Assembly: GCA_013821025.1 (NCBI GenBank)
Contig: JACDHN010000082.1
Coordinates: 1-8,905, forward strand
Direction of reading: 5' to 3'
From: Acidimicrobiia bacterium
GTDB taxonomy: Bacteria > Actinomycetota > Acidimicrobiia > Acidimicrobiales > Ilumatobacteraceae
DNA: 8,905 nucleotides
Position numbers and translations under genes: made by a program. Of the stretch, positions 1-7,061 are shown piece after piece (position 1 is the first letter of the stretch; the number at the start of each line of letters is the position of its first letter). Below the pieces are notes generated by a model. It made no database searches. It had not been told where the DNA came from and was given only the letters and a program-made list of their open reading frames with translations.

Positions 1-549
1 TGGGGCTTCGGGATTCTGGCGTTCGAGACGCTGCTGCCCCCACGCCTGGCCGAGGTCAGCGGGGGCGTGGACGAAGCGGCGCGCCTCCTCGGACCGTCGA
101 TCACCGCGGCATGGGTCCTCTCCGCACTGGGGGCGGCGGCGGCGCCGTGGCTCGTGCGAAGGTTCGGCTCCGCTGCGGCCGGGTGCGCGCTGCGACTCGG
201 GCACGGCGTGACGGTGGTCGGCATGGGCCTGGCCGGCGGTCCTGCAGGGCTGATCGTCGCCTACCTCTGTACCTATTGGGTGCACGGCGCCACATCGCCA
301 GTCCACTACGGCATGGTGCACCGGGCGGTGGAGAGCAGTCACCGGGCCACCGTCGTGTCGGCCAACTCCCTCACGTCGCAGGTTGGCGGGGCTGTCAGCG
401 GCATCGTGCTCGGCGCCTTGGCCGACGCCACCAGCATCACCACCGCCATGCTCGTGGCCGCCGTCGTCCTGGCCGCCGCTGCCCCGCTGTACCTGGTAGG
501 CCGGGCCGGCCCCACAGTCGAACCCGTTCCGCAAGTCACTGCGGACTGA
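1..549 (+). CDS. Multi-pass membrane transporter, probably MFS, C-terminal half (5' truncated)
   Basis: The frame is open from the first base and stops at TGA 547-549, giving 182 visible residues; the start lies left of the window. The product is very hydrophobic, with about five or six predicted membrane segments. A small loop carries basic residues (LVRRFGS) after the second helix, as between MFS helices. Near the end a helix begins with NSLTSQVGGAVSGIVLGALAD, a G-rich pattern typical of MFS helix 11, followed by a final helix of A/V/L and a short polar tail. This matches helices 7-12 of a major facilitator permease in the cytoplasmic membrane. No substrate-determining motif is recognisable, so export versus uptake cannot be told. 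An internal ATG at 67 is not a credible start, because the same hydrophobic reading continues upstream of it. The gene converges on korB with a 34-bp gap. Assignment as a membrane transporter is fairly sure; MFS membership is likely rather than proven. Confidence 0.72.
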   Translation, partial: WGFGILAFETLLPPRLAEVSGGVDEAARLLGPSITAAWVLSALGAAAAPWLVRRFGSAAAGCALRLGHGVTVVGMGLAGGPAGLIVAYLCTYWVHGATSPVHYGMVHRAVESSHRATVVSANSLTSQVGGAVSGIVLGALADATSITTAMLVAAVVLAAAAPLYLVGRAGPTVEPVPQVTAD

Positions 550-583
550 TCGTTCTCTGGGCGGTGACAGCCGGCTGGTCCTC

Positions 584-1615
584 TCAGTTCGTCGAGGTGA
601 CGTTCCAGGTGCCGTTGGAGCGGAGCAGGGCGGCGAGGTCTCCTGGTCCCTTGCGCTCGGACGCCTGGGCGAGTTGGGCGGCGATGGCGCTGGCGTACTC
701 CTGGCGCTGCACGCGCCGGAAGATGCCGAAAGGGGTGGGGGAGTGGTCGTCGTTGCTCAACCGGGCGAGGGCGAACGCCAGGCTCGGGTCGTTGCGTTCT
801 GCATCGTGCACCAGGATCGCCTCCTCGCCGACCTCGGCCACATCGACGATCCGTAGCTGCCCGTCGGCACCCACGGAGACGCCTCGCTGCCGGTCGGCAC
901 CGAAGCGGATCGGCTCGCCGTGTACGAGTTCGATCAGCATCTCGTCGCGGTTCTGGCGACGCACGATGTCGGTGAACTGGCCATCGTTGAACACGTTGCA
1001 GTTCTGGAAGATCTCCACGAACGCCGCTCCGCGGTGGTCATGGGCGGCACGGAACGTCTCCATCATGTGTTTGCGGTCGAGGTCGTGGGTGCGGGCGACG
1101 AAAGAGGCCTCGGCACCGAGCGCCACGCTCAGTGGATTGAACGGTGGGTCGATGGAGCCGGCCGGCGTGGACTTCGTGACCTTGCCGATCTCGGAAGTCG
1201 GTGAGTACTGGCCCTTCGTCAGGCCATAGATGCGGTTGTTGAACAGCAGGATCGTCAGATCGACGTTGCGGCGCAGGGCGTGGATGAGATGATTGCCGCC
1301 GATCGACAGCCCGTCGCCGTCGCCGGTGACGACCCAGACGTCGAGGTCTGGCCTGGCGATTGCGACACCGGTGGCGATGGCCGGTGCCCGGCCATGGATC
1401 GAGTGCACGCCGTACGTGTTCATGTAGTACGGGAATCGGCTGGAGCACCCGATGCCGGAGATGAACACCGTGTTCTCGGGAGCCACACCGAGCTCGGGCA
1501 TCAGCTGCTGGACGGCAAGCAGGATGCCGTAGTCGCCACAACCCGGACACCAGCGCACCTCCTGGTCGCTGGCCCAGTCTTTCTTCGAGGTCACGTTGAC
1601 CGCTGTGTCACTCAT
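584..1615 (-). CDS. korB: 2-oxoacid:ferredoxin oxidoreductase, beta subunit (KorB)
   Basis: A 343-residue protein, the usual length for KorB. It is the thiamine-diphosphate and [4Fe-4S] subunit of 2-oxoglutarate:ferredoxin oxidoreductase, a cytoplasmic enzyme that decarboxylates 2-oxoglutarate to succinyl-CoA and reduces ferredoxin. Visible motifs are WCPGCGDYG (C23, C26), GIGCSSRF (C57) and QNCNVFNDG (C206), the four expected cluster ligands. The TPP/Mg site runs from GDGDG (98-102) to the two asparagines of LFNNRIYGLT (126-127). The ATG at 1613-1615 is chosen because it overlaps the korA stop as ATGA and has AAGGA five bases upstream; the longer open frame reaching 1972 only runs antisense to nothing real and overlaps korA in another frame. 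Translational coupling to korA is therefore expected. No ferredoxin gene lies next to it. Substrate (2-oxoglutarate rather than pyruvate or a branched-chain oxoacid) is inferred from resemblance to the mycobacterial KorAB pair. Confidence 0.93.
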   Translation of the reverse strand: MSDTAVNVTSKKDWASDQEVRWCPGCGDYGILLAVQQLMPELGVAPENTVFISGIGCSSRFPYYMNTYGVHSIHGRAPAIATGVAIARPDLDVWVVTGDGDGLSIGGNHLIHALRRNVDLTILLFNNRIYGLTKGQYSPTSEIGKVTKSTPAGSIDPPFNPLSVALGAEASFVARTHDLDRKHMMETFRAAHDHRGAAFVEIFQNCNVFNDGQFTDIVRRQNRDEMLIELVHGEPIRFGADRQRGVSVGADGQLRIVDVAEVGEEAILVHDAERNDPSLAFALARLSNDDHSPTPFGIFRRVQRQEYASAIAAQLAQASERKGPGDLAALLRSNGTWNVTSTN

Positions 1616-3555
1616 GGTCGTCCTTGTCCGTGGTTGTCCGTGGTGGTCGTTGGCGTCCCGCCGTTGCTGGCGACGGCGTCCAGCGCGGTGTCGATGGCGG
1701 CTTCGATCTCGGCCGTGGTGAACGGCAGGCCCTGCATCTTCGTCACCGCCGTGGCGTCGACGAGGTATTCGGCGCGCACGATGCGGCACAGCTGGCCCAT
1801 GTTCAGCTCCGGTACCACGACGCGCTCGAAGCGGCGCAAGATGTCGCCGAGGTCGTTGGGCAGCGGGCTCAGGTGGGTCAGGTGGACCCATGCCACCTTG
1901 TGGCCCTCGCGGCGGCGTCGCTGCACTCCGGCGTCGATGGCCGCCCACGTGGAGCCCCAGCCGAGCACGCACACGTCAGCGTCGAGATCGCCCACGAGCT
2001 CGATCGGCGGCAGGTCGTCGGCGATGCGTGCCACTTTGGCCGCCCTGAGCTTCACCATCCGCTCGTGGTTCTCCGAGTCGTAGGAGATGTTGCCCGTCAC
2101 GTCGGCCTTCTCCAGTCCGCCGATGCGATGCATCAGGTCGCGCGTGCCGGGGATCGCCCACGGTCGAGCGAGCGTCTCGGGGTCGCGCTGGAACGGGTAG
2201 AAGACGTCCTCACCGTCGGAGTCGGTGCCGTTGTAGGCGGTGGCGAACGGCACCGAGATGTCGGGAAGCGTGTCGACATCGGGCAGTCGCCACGGCTCGG
2301 AGCCGTTGGCCAGGAAGCCGTCGGACAGCAGGATCACCGGCGTGCGGTACTTGACGGCGATGCGCACAGCCTCGATGGCGGCGGCGAAGCAGTGGGTGGG
2401 GGAGTAGGCGGCGACGATCGGCAGTGGCGCCTCGCTGTGGCGGCCGTACATGGCGATGTTGAGGTCGGCGGCCTCGGTCTTCGTGGGGAGACCGGTGGAC
2501 GGCCCGCCGCGCTGGATGTCGACGATCAGCAATGGCAGTTCGACGGACACCGCGAGTGACGTCGTCTCGCTCTTCAATGCCACGCCGGGACCACTCGTTG
2601 CCGTGACGCCGAGGTGGCCGGCGAACGCCGCGCCGAGCGCCATGCCGATGGCGGCGATCTCGTCCTCGGCCTGCACCGTGCGAACACCGAACTGCTTGTG
2701 CTTGGACAGCTCGTGGAGGATGTCGGACGCCGGCGTGATCGGGTACGACCCGAGCGTCACCGGCAGCTTGGCCAGTTGCCCGGCGGCGACGATGCCCCAC
2801 GCCAGCGCCGTGTTGCCAGTGACCGACGTGTACTCGCCGCCGGGCAGCTGCGCCGGGCGCACCTCATAGCGGTGCCCGACGGCTTCGGTGGTCTCGCCGA
2901 AGTTGTACCCGGCAAGGAATGCCTCGCGGTTGGCGCCCGCCACGAGCTCGTTGGTGCCGAATTTCGTCTCGATCCACTCGAGCGTGGGATCGATCGGGCG
3001 GGTGTACATCCACGACACGAGGCCGAGGGCGAAGAAGTTCTTGGAGCGCTCGGCGTCGCGTGGCTTGACCCCGAGTGAGGCCGTGGCCTCCTTCGTCAGC
3101 GAGGTCATCGGCACGTGAATGACGCGGTACGTGTCGAGGCTGCCGTCACCGAGCGGGTCGGTGGCGTAGCCGGCCTTTTGGAGGTTGCGCTCGTCGAAGG
3201 CGTCCTCGTTGACGATCAAGGTGCCGCCGCGCTCCAGCCGGCCGAGATCGGCCATCAGCGCCGCCGGGTTCATGGCTACGAGAACGTTCGGCTGATCGCC
3301 TGGCGTCGTGATCTCGTGGTCGGAGATGTGGACCTGGAAGGCCGAGACGCCGTGCACCGTGCCGGCCGGGGCACGGATCTCCGCTGGATAGTCCGGGAAG
3401 GTCGAGAGGTCGTTGCCGTACGAGGCGCTCACCGAGGTGAACCGGTCACCGGTGAGCTGCATGCCGTCGCCGGAGTCTCCTGCAAATCGAACGACCAACC
3501 GGTGGAGCAGCGAAGCCTCGTCGATGTCTGGCGCACCTGGCTGGGTGTCTGTCAT
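1612..3555 (-). CDS. korA: 2-oxoacid:ferredoxin oxidoreductase, fused gamma-alpha subunit (KorA)
   Basis: A 647-residue protein with two fused parts, as in mycobacterial KorA. Residues about 18-220 are the gamma domain, opening with VVRFAGDSGDGMQLTGDRF, which resembles the start of that domain in other oxoacid:ferredoxin oxidoreductases. Residues about 245-640 are the alpha part with YPITPAS (271-277), QAEDEIAAIGMALGAA (295-310), TSGPGVALKSE (320-330) and GGPSTGLPTKTEAADL (350-365), the family's signature blocks. Together with KorB it makes the heterodimeric unit that oxidises 2-oxoglutarate to succinyl-CoA with ferredoxin as electron carrier. The ATG at 3553-3555 is chosen because AAAGGGGG sits nine bases upstream and the protein similarity begins just after it; the open frame continues to 4995 only as antisense of the ligase gene. 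It is first in the korAB operon and divergent from ligB. The last residues (TTTTDNHGQG) are low-complexity and encoded by a small tandem repeat. Confidence 0.93.
   Translation of the reverse strand: MTDTQPGAPDIDEASLLHRLVVRFAGDSGDGMQLTGDRFTSVSASYGNDLSTFPDYPAEIRAPAGTVHGVSAFQVHISDHEITTPGDQPNVLVAMNPAALMADLGRLERGGTLIVNEDAFDERNLQKAGYATDPLGDGSLDTYRVIHVPMTSLTKEATASLGVKPRDAERSKNFFALGLVSWMYTRPIDPTLEWIETKFGTNELVAGANREAFLAGYNFGETTEAVGHRYEVRPAQLPGGEYTSVTGNTALAWGIVAAGQLAKLPVTLGSYPITPASDILHELSKHKQFGVRTVQAEDEIAAIGMALGAAFAGHLGVTATSGPGVALKSETTSLAVSVELPLLIVDIQRGGPSTGLPTKTEAADLNIAMYGRHSEAPLPIVAAYSPTHCFAAAIEAVRIAVKYRTPVILLSDGFLANGSEPWRLPDVDTLPDISVPFATAYNGTDSDGEDVFYPFQRDPETLARPWAIPGTRDLMHRIGGLEKADVTGNISYDSENHERMVKLRAAKVARIADDLPPIELVGDLDADVCVLGWGSTWAAIDAGVQRRRREGHKVAWVHLTHLSPLPNDLGDILRRFERVVVPELNMGQLCRIVRAEYLVDATAVTKMQGLPFTTAEIEAAIDTALDAVASNGGTPTTTTDNHGQGRP
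1617..1627 (-). promoter_or_regulatory. Ribosome binding site of korB inside the korA 3' end
   Basis: Reading the minus strand, AAGGA lies five bases before the korB ATG, inside the last korA codons. Together with the ATGA stop/start overlap this fixes the korB start and predicts coupled translation of the two subunits. Confidence 0.6.
1625..1644. repeat. Perfect 10-bp tandem repeat, two copies
   Basis: The unit TGTCCGTGGT occurs twice back to back at 1625-1634 and 1635-1644, inside the last codons of korA and just upstream of the korB start. The unit is not a multiple of three, so gain or loss of one copy would shift the korA frame near its end and also change the korB leader. Confidence 0.8.
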
Positions 3556-3561
3556 GTATGT

Positions 3562-3573
3562 GCGCCCCCTTTC
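3562..3573 (-). promoter_or_regulatory. Ribosome binding site of korA
   Basis: On the minus strand the stretch GAAAGGGGG sits about nine bases before the ATG at 3553-3555. It is a purine-rich Shine-Dalgarno and is the reason for choosing this start over the much longer upstream open frame. Confidence 0.6.
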
Positions 3574-3582
3574 CCACCTGCA

Positions 3583-3588
3583 ACCGTA
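3583..3588 (-). promoter_or_regulatory. Candidate -10 element for korAB
   Basis: The minus strand reads TACGGT here, a TAnnnT match as used by actinobacterial housekeeping promoters. A start about seven bases downstream would give a roughly 20-base leader containing the korA Shine-Dalgarno. No convincing -35 box was found, so this is a weak prediction. Confidence 0.3.
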
Positions 3589-3630
3589 GCGCTCGGGGCC
3601 CGTGATCACGACGACGCGGTGGCGGTTGGG

Positions 3631-3636
3631 CACAAT
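3631..3636 (+). promoter_or_regulatory. Candidate -10 element for ligB (leaderless spacing)
   Basis: CACAAT is one mismatch from the TAnnnT consensus. It ends six bases before the ligB ATG, so transcription would start at or next to the start codon. No properly spaced Shine-Dalgarno is present. No clear -35 box was found. Confidence 0.35.
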
Positions 3637-3642
3637 GGGAAG

Positions 3643-5175
3643 ATGCTGTTCGCTGCGCTGGCATCGGCGTCGGGGGAACTGGCGGCCACATCGAAGCGCT
3701 CTGCGAAGTCGGCGATCCTGGCCGGCGTGCTGGCTCAGCTGGCGCCAGAGGAGATCGAGCCGACGGTCGGCATCCTCACCGGGACGGTGCGCCAGGGTCG
3801 CATCGGTGTCGGCTGGGCGCAACTGCGCGATCTCTCCGTTGCACCCGCCGAGATGCCGACGCTGTCCATCTCGGATGTCGATGTGGCGCTCGAGGAGCTG
3901 ACCCGGATCTCGGGCCCCGGCTCGATGGCTGCTCGCCGGGCGAGGCTGGAGTCGATGTTCGCGGACGCCACGGAGCCCGAGCAGCGACTGCTGTGGCAGG
4001 TGATCGGCGGTGAGCTGCGCCACGGAGCACTGGAAGGCGTGATGCTCGATGCCATCGCCAGAGCCGCCGGCGTGCCGCTCTCGGACGTGCGGCGAGGCGC
4101 CATGGTGACGGGCTCGCCAGGTGTGGCCGCAGTGGCGGCGCTCACCGGTGGCGGGGAGGCGTTGCTGGCACTGACGCTGACCCCGCTCTCTCCGATCGCC
4201 CCGATGCTGGCGGCATCGGCACCGAATTGTGCCGACGCGCTCGCCAGCACCGGAGCGGCCTCGGTGGAGTGGAAGCTGGACGGCGCCAGGGTGCAGGTTC
4301 ATCGCCGCGGTGACGCAGTGCGGATCTTCACCCGCAACCTCAACGACGTGACCGATCGCCTCGGTGGCGTCGTCGACGTGGTTCGGACCTTTCCAGGCGG
4401 CGATCTCGTGCTCGACGGCGAGGTGCTCGGCGTCGACGATGGGGGATCGCCGCGTGCGTTCCAGGACACGATCGGCGACTTCAGTGCCGATGGCACCGCC
4501 CAGCGGGCCCTGGGTCTGAACGCCTTCTTCTTCGATGTGCTCCACGCCGGCGATGCGACCGTGATCGACGAGCCGCTTTCGAAGCGCCGGATGATCCTCC
4601 TGTCGATCGTCCCAGAGCGACACGTGATCCCGGCGATAACCACCGCTGACGCCGAGGAGGCGACGGCGTTCTCCGAGGCGGCCGTCGCCGCAGGACACGA
4701 AGGCGTGATGGTCAAGTCGCTCGACTCTCGTTACGACGCCGGTCGACGTGGGGGGGCATGGCGCAAGGTGAAGCCGGTGCACACGTTCGACCTCGTCGTG
4801 CTGGCGGCCGAGTGGGGCCATGGCCGCCGCCGCGGTTGGCTCTCCAACCTGCATCTCGGCGCCCGCGGCGCAGACGGCAGTTTCGTGATGGTCGGAAAGA
4901 CGTTCAAGGGTCTGACCGACGAGCTGTTGGCGTTCCAGACCGAACAGTTCCCCAAGTACGAGGTGCGGCGCGACGAGTACACCGTGTACTTGCACCCGGA
5001 GATCGTCGTCGAGGTGGCGGTCGATGGCGTGCAGCGTTCACCGCGGTATCCAGGGGGCGTGGCGCTGCGTTTCGCCAGGGTGCGCCGGTACCGCCCCGAC
5101 AAGACGGCCGGTGAAGCCGACCCGATCGAGTCGGTGCGAGCACTCGGAGGCCGGGCCGTGCCTGGGAGAGCCTGA
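3643..5175 (+). CDS. ligB: ATP-dependent DNA ligase, LigB-like
   Basis: A 510-residue ATP-dependent ligase that seals nicks in DNA with a 3'-OH and 5'-phosphate through a lysyl-AMP intermediate. Residues about 1-185 form the helical N-terminal DNA-binding domain. The nucleotidyltransferase core follows: motif I EWKLDGARV with the adenylated lysine K211, RNLNDVT (231-237), motif III LDGEV (E260), motif IIIa AFFFD (294-298), motif IV EGVMVKS (E353, K358) and motif V WRKVKP (K375, K377). The C-terminal OB domain (about 380-510) includes NLHLGAR, VGKTFKGLTD and VQRSPRYPGGVALRFARV, the last containing motif VI. The order and length match mycobacterial LigB, as I recall it. In that lineage the NAD-dependent LigA is the essential replicative ligase, so this one is probably accessory in repair. 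The ATG at 3643 is used because the LigB-like sequence begins there; the open frame extends upstream to 3115 only as antisense of korA. It has no Ku-type or polymerase partner in the window, which argues against an NHEJ LigD role. Confidence 0.93.
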   Translation: MLFAALASASGELAATSKRSAKSAILAGVLAQLAPEEIEPTVGILTGTVRQGRIGVGWAQLRDLSVAPAEMPTLSISDVDVALEELTRISGPGSMAARRARLESMFADATEPEQRLLWQVIGGELRHGALEGVMLDAIARAAGVPLSDVRRGAMVTGSPGVAAVAALTGGGEALLALTLTPLSPIAPMLAASAPNCADALASTGAASVEWKLDGARVQVHRRGDAVRIFTRNLNDVTDRLGGVVDVVRTFPGGDLVLDGEVLGVDDGGSPRAFQDTIGDFSADGTAQRALGLNAFFFDVLHAGDATVIDEPLSKRRMILLSIVPERHVIPAITTADAEEATAFSEAAVAAGHEGVMVKSLDSRYDAGRRGGAWRKVKPVHTFDLVVLAAEWGHGRRRGWLSNLHLGARGADGSFVMVGKTFKGLTDELLAFQTEQFPKYEVRRDEYTVYLHPEIVVEVAVDGVQRSPRYPGGVALRFARVRRYRPDKTAGEADPIESVRALGGRAVPGRA

Positions 5176-5201
5176 CCATGCGTACCCGATCCCCGGACCG
5201 C

Positions 5202-6031
5202 TCGGCAGTCGTCGCCAGGCAGGTCGGGAGAGACAGCGACGAGCTGCACCCGCTCCGTGTCGGCGCCCACCAGGTAACGACCGGCGATGGCGCCGGGGAA
5301 CCCGGCGACGTCGAGCTCCACACAGCCCTCTGTCACCTCGATGCCCTTGGGCCACCGCTGCGCCTCGTCATCGAACGGCGGGTACGCCGCCCCGGCGGAG
5401 ACGGACCAGAGCTCGGGAACATGCTGATCCGGCGGACCGATGTTGCCGGATCCGACGAGCGCCTCCACGTCCTCGAGGTCGGTGACGAAGTCGGCAAGAC
5501 GCCGGCGTTCCTCGTCGATCTCGGGGTCGTCGAAACCGAGCGCGTACGCCTCGTGGTCGAACCTGCTGCCGTCGGCGTCGAACCGCACGTACGTTGTCGC
5601 CGAGTCGGTCACACCGGTGTCCTCGTATGTCGGCGGGTCAGCGAGCAGGCCGAGCTCGTCGGCGCGCTGGAGGATGAGCTGCATTCCCTCTGATGACAGC
5701 TGGCGCACGATCACCGGTTGCGCGCCGGCCTGGGGTGCGCCACGCCGCGCAACCCGCCACCGTCCTCGCCGAGCTTCTCACCAGGCTCGTATATCTTTCC
5801 GTCTCCACCGATCACGAGGTCCGGGATCGATCCCGGATGTGGTTGCCCTACGGCGATTCGCACCACCGCGGTGTCCGCTTCGCTCGGGTGTTCGATCAGC
5901 TCGCGTGCGGGCGTGGACGTATCGTCGCTCCCGGTCGTCGTCGGATCGGTCTCGGAGTCGCCGCAGGATGATGCGAACAGTGAGAGCACGGCGACCGTGA
6001 CTGCGAACGGGTTGCGTCGTATGACGTGCAT
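5202..6031 (-). pseudogene. Secreted lipoprotein of unknown function, frameshifted and lacking its expected stop
   Basis: The ATG at 6029-6031 starts a signal peptide: MHVIRRNP, a hydrophobic stretch AVTVAVLSLF, then ASSC with lipidation cysteine C23. A T/S/D-rich linker and a globular start follow (TAVVRIAVGQPHPGSIPDLV). This frame ends at TGA 5711-5713 after a compositionally odd R/G/P-rich tail. The protein evidently resumes in another minus frame with GAPQAGAQPVIVRQLSSEGM and continues as a coherent acidic domain (ELGLLADPPTYED, YALGFDDPE, DLEDVEALVG) to LPGDDC at 5205-5207. The switch lies at about 5738-5750 and is consistent with one missing base on the coding strand. After that cysteine the codon is CGA (5202-5204) where one change would give TGA; as written the frame runs on to 4731, antisense to ligB. 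The encoded product would be an extracytoplasmic lipoprotein of about 275 residues. I know the type from Acidimicrobiia-like genomes but no function. The start has only a weak AAGG two bases upstream. Either a pseudogene or sequence error. Confidence 0.7.
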
Positions 6032-6079
6032 GACCTTGAGACGATCATCGTGTCGCACCAGTTCCCAACGAGGCTCCAC

Positions 6080-6085
6080 TAGCGT
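6080..6085 (+). promoter_or_regulatory. Candidate -10 element for tdk
   Basis: TAGCGT matches TAnnnT and ends ten bases before the tdk ATG, predicting a leader of only a few bases. No Shine-Dalgarno is seen. The same hexamer sits before the thiolase gene. No -35 box is evident. Confidence 0.3.
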
Positions 6086-6095
6086 CGGCGCCCGC

Positions 6096-6695
6096 ATGGC
6101 GAATCTGCGATTCAGCTTTGGCACGATGGGCTCTGGCAAGAGCACGTTGGCGCTGCAGATCCACCACAACCTGTCCACGCGCCAGCTGTACGGCCTCGTG
6201 CTGACCGCCTTCGACCGTCATGGTCGTCAGGTCACCAGCCGACTCGGCGTTGCCGCTCCGGCCATCGAGGTGACGCCCGACCTGGACCTGCATGCGCTGG
6301 CCGTTCAGCATTGGCCGATCCACTACATGGTGTGCGACGAGGTGCAGTTCTACAGCGTCCCCCAGTGCGAGCAGCTGGCGAGAGCGGTCGACGAGCTCGA
6401 CGTCGACGTGTACGCGTTCGGGTTGATCACCGACTTCCGCGGTCTGCTGTTCGAGGGCACCAAGCGGATGCTGGAGATCGCCGACGAACGCATGGCGTTG
6501 CAAGTCGAAGCGCGGTGCTGGTGCGGGTCGCGCGCTACCCACAATGCGCGCGTCGTCAACGGCGAGGTGACGTTCGAGGGCGAGGTCGTGGTGGTCGGCG
6601 ACACCGAGGACGCCGATCAGCTGCTGTTCGGCGAGGCCGTCCGGTACGAGCTGCTGTGTCGCCGGCACTTCCAGCTCGGCGACGTGGGTTCATGA
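6096..6695 (+). CDS. tdk: Thymidine kinase (TK1-type)
   Basis: A 199-residue thymidine kinase, the normal length for the bacterial TK1 family. It phosphorylates thymidine to dTMP with ATP in the salvage pathway, in the cytoplasm. Walker A is GTMGSGKST (9-17, K15). The catalytic/Walker B block is DEVQF (81-85, with E82 the likely base). AFGLITDFRGLLFEG (107-121) corresponds to the conserved segment leading into the substrate-binding lasso. Zinc ligands appear to be C141 and C143 (CWCGSRATHNARVV), C188 and H191 (LCRRHF); the C-x-C spacing in place of the commoner C-x2-C agrees with actinobacterial relatives as I recall them. The ATG at 6096 begins directly at MANLRFSFGTMGSGKST, the family's usual short N-terminus; the frame is open upstream to 5718 but this overlaps the divergent lipoprotein. 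The stop TGA at 6693-6695 abuts the stop of the convergent membrane-protein gene. Confidence 0.93.
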   Translation: MANLRFSFGTMGSGKSTLALQIHHNLSTRQLYGLVLTAFDRHGRQVTSRLGVAAPAIEVTPDLDLHALAVQHWPIHYMVCDEVQFYSVPQCEQLARAVDELDVDVYAFGLITDFRGLLFEGTKRMLEIADERMALQVEARCWCGSRATHNARVVNGEVTFEGEVVVVGDTEDADQLLFGEAVRYELLCRRHFQLGDVGS

Positions 6696-7061
6696 CGACG
6701 GCGGACCCGGCGGAGGTGGAGGCGTGGTATGGCGGACTGGTGATGGGGATGGTGACGTGTTGCGCAGCGGCAGCAGCAGCACCGCGGCCGACACAGGCAG
6801 GCCGGCGAGCGCCGCGACCATCTGTGACCAACGATCGTCGCGCCGATCGTCGGTGGCGAAGGAAATGGCAAGGGCGATCGCCAGCAGCGCAGCTGCGGCG
6901 GCAGTGACCTTGGCCGCCGTCACGAGCGCCTTCGCCTGGGCGTCCGATGGCGACAGTCGGGTGAGCACGACGATCCCGATGAGCGCGGCGAGCAGCACGA
7001 GGCCGACGAAGATCGGGTTCGCAAGCCCGGCCAGCTGATAAAGGCGGTCACGTTTGGCCAC
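6690..7061 (-). CDS. Small membrane protein of unknown function, three predicted TM segments
   Basis: A 123-residue open frame starting with GTG at 7059-7061 and ending TGA 6690-6692. The start is supported by a purine-rich GGAAGGAAGG ending about eight bases upstream. Predicted membrane segments are residues about 16-34 (PIFVGLVLLAALIGIVVL), 45-69 (A/V/L-rich, ending LAIALAISFA) and 81-99 (MVAALAGLPVSAAVLLLPL). Between the second and third is a charged loop TDDRRDDRW. The tail is proline/serine-rich (PSPSPV then five prolines). I recognise no family. The gene overlaps by 14 bases with the upstream 44-residue membrane ORF on the same strand, so the two are probably cotranscribed and translationally coupled. 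It is tail-to-tail with tdk: the two stop codons together form TCATGA. Coding potential is supported by clean hydrophobic segmentation, the ribosome site and the exact fit between neighbours. Confidence 0.72.
   Translation of the reverse strand: MAKRDRLYQLAGLANPIFVGLVLLAALIGIVVLTRLSPSDAQAKALVTAAKVTAAAAALLAIALAISFATDDRRDDRWSQMVAALAGLPVSAAVLLLPLRNTSPSPSPVRHTTPPPPPGPPSS

Noticed and set aside
568..577. CAGCCGGCTG palindrome between the transporter and korB stops as a terminator
   Set aside because: It has no loop and no T-rich tract on either side, so it is a poor terminator; the gap is only 34 bases.
111..1229. Long plus-strand open frame of 372 codons
   Set aside because: Its translation is rich in R, G, A and S without domain character; it overlaps the transporter in another frame and then runs antisense to korB.
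3115..3642. Apparent N-terminal extension of ligB
   Set aside because: It is antisense to the korA start; the LigB-like sequence starts at the ATG at 3643 and the family length fits without the extension.
3556..4995. Apparent N-terminal extension of korA
   Set aside because: The extension is antisense to ligB and has low-complexity H/R/G composition; KorA similarity and the ribosome site begin at 3555.
4731..5201. C-terminal continuation of the lipoprotein frame
   Set aside because: It is antisense to the ligase C-terminus and reads as R/S/P-rich noise; more likely the result of a lost stop.
5178..5693. Plus-strand open frame of 171 codons after ligB
   Set aside because: It mirrors the lipoprotein domain on the other strand, whose translation is far more protein-like and has a signal peptide upstream.
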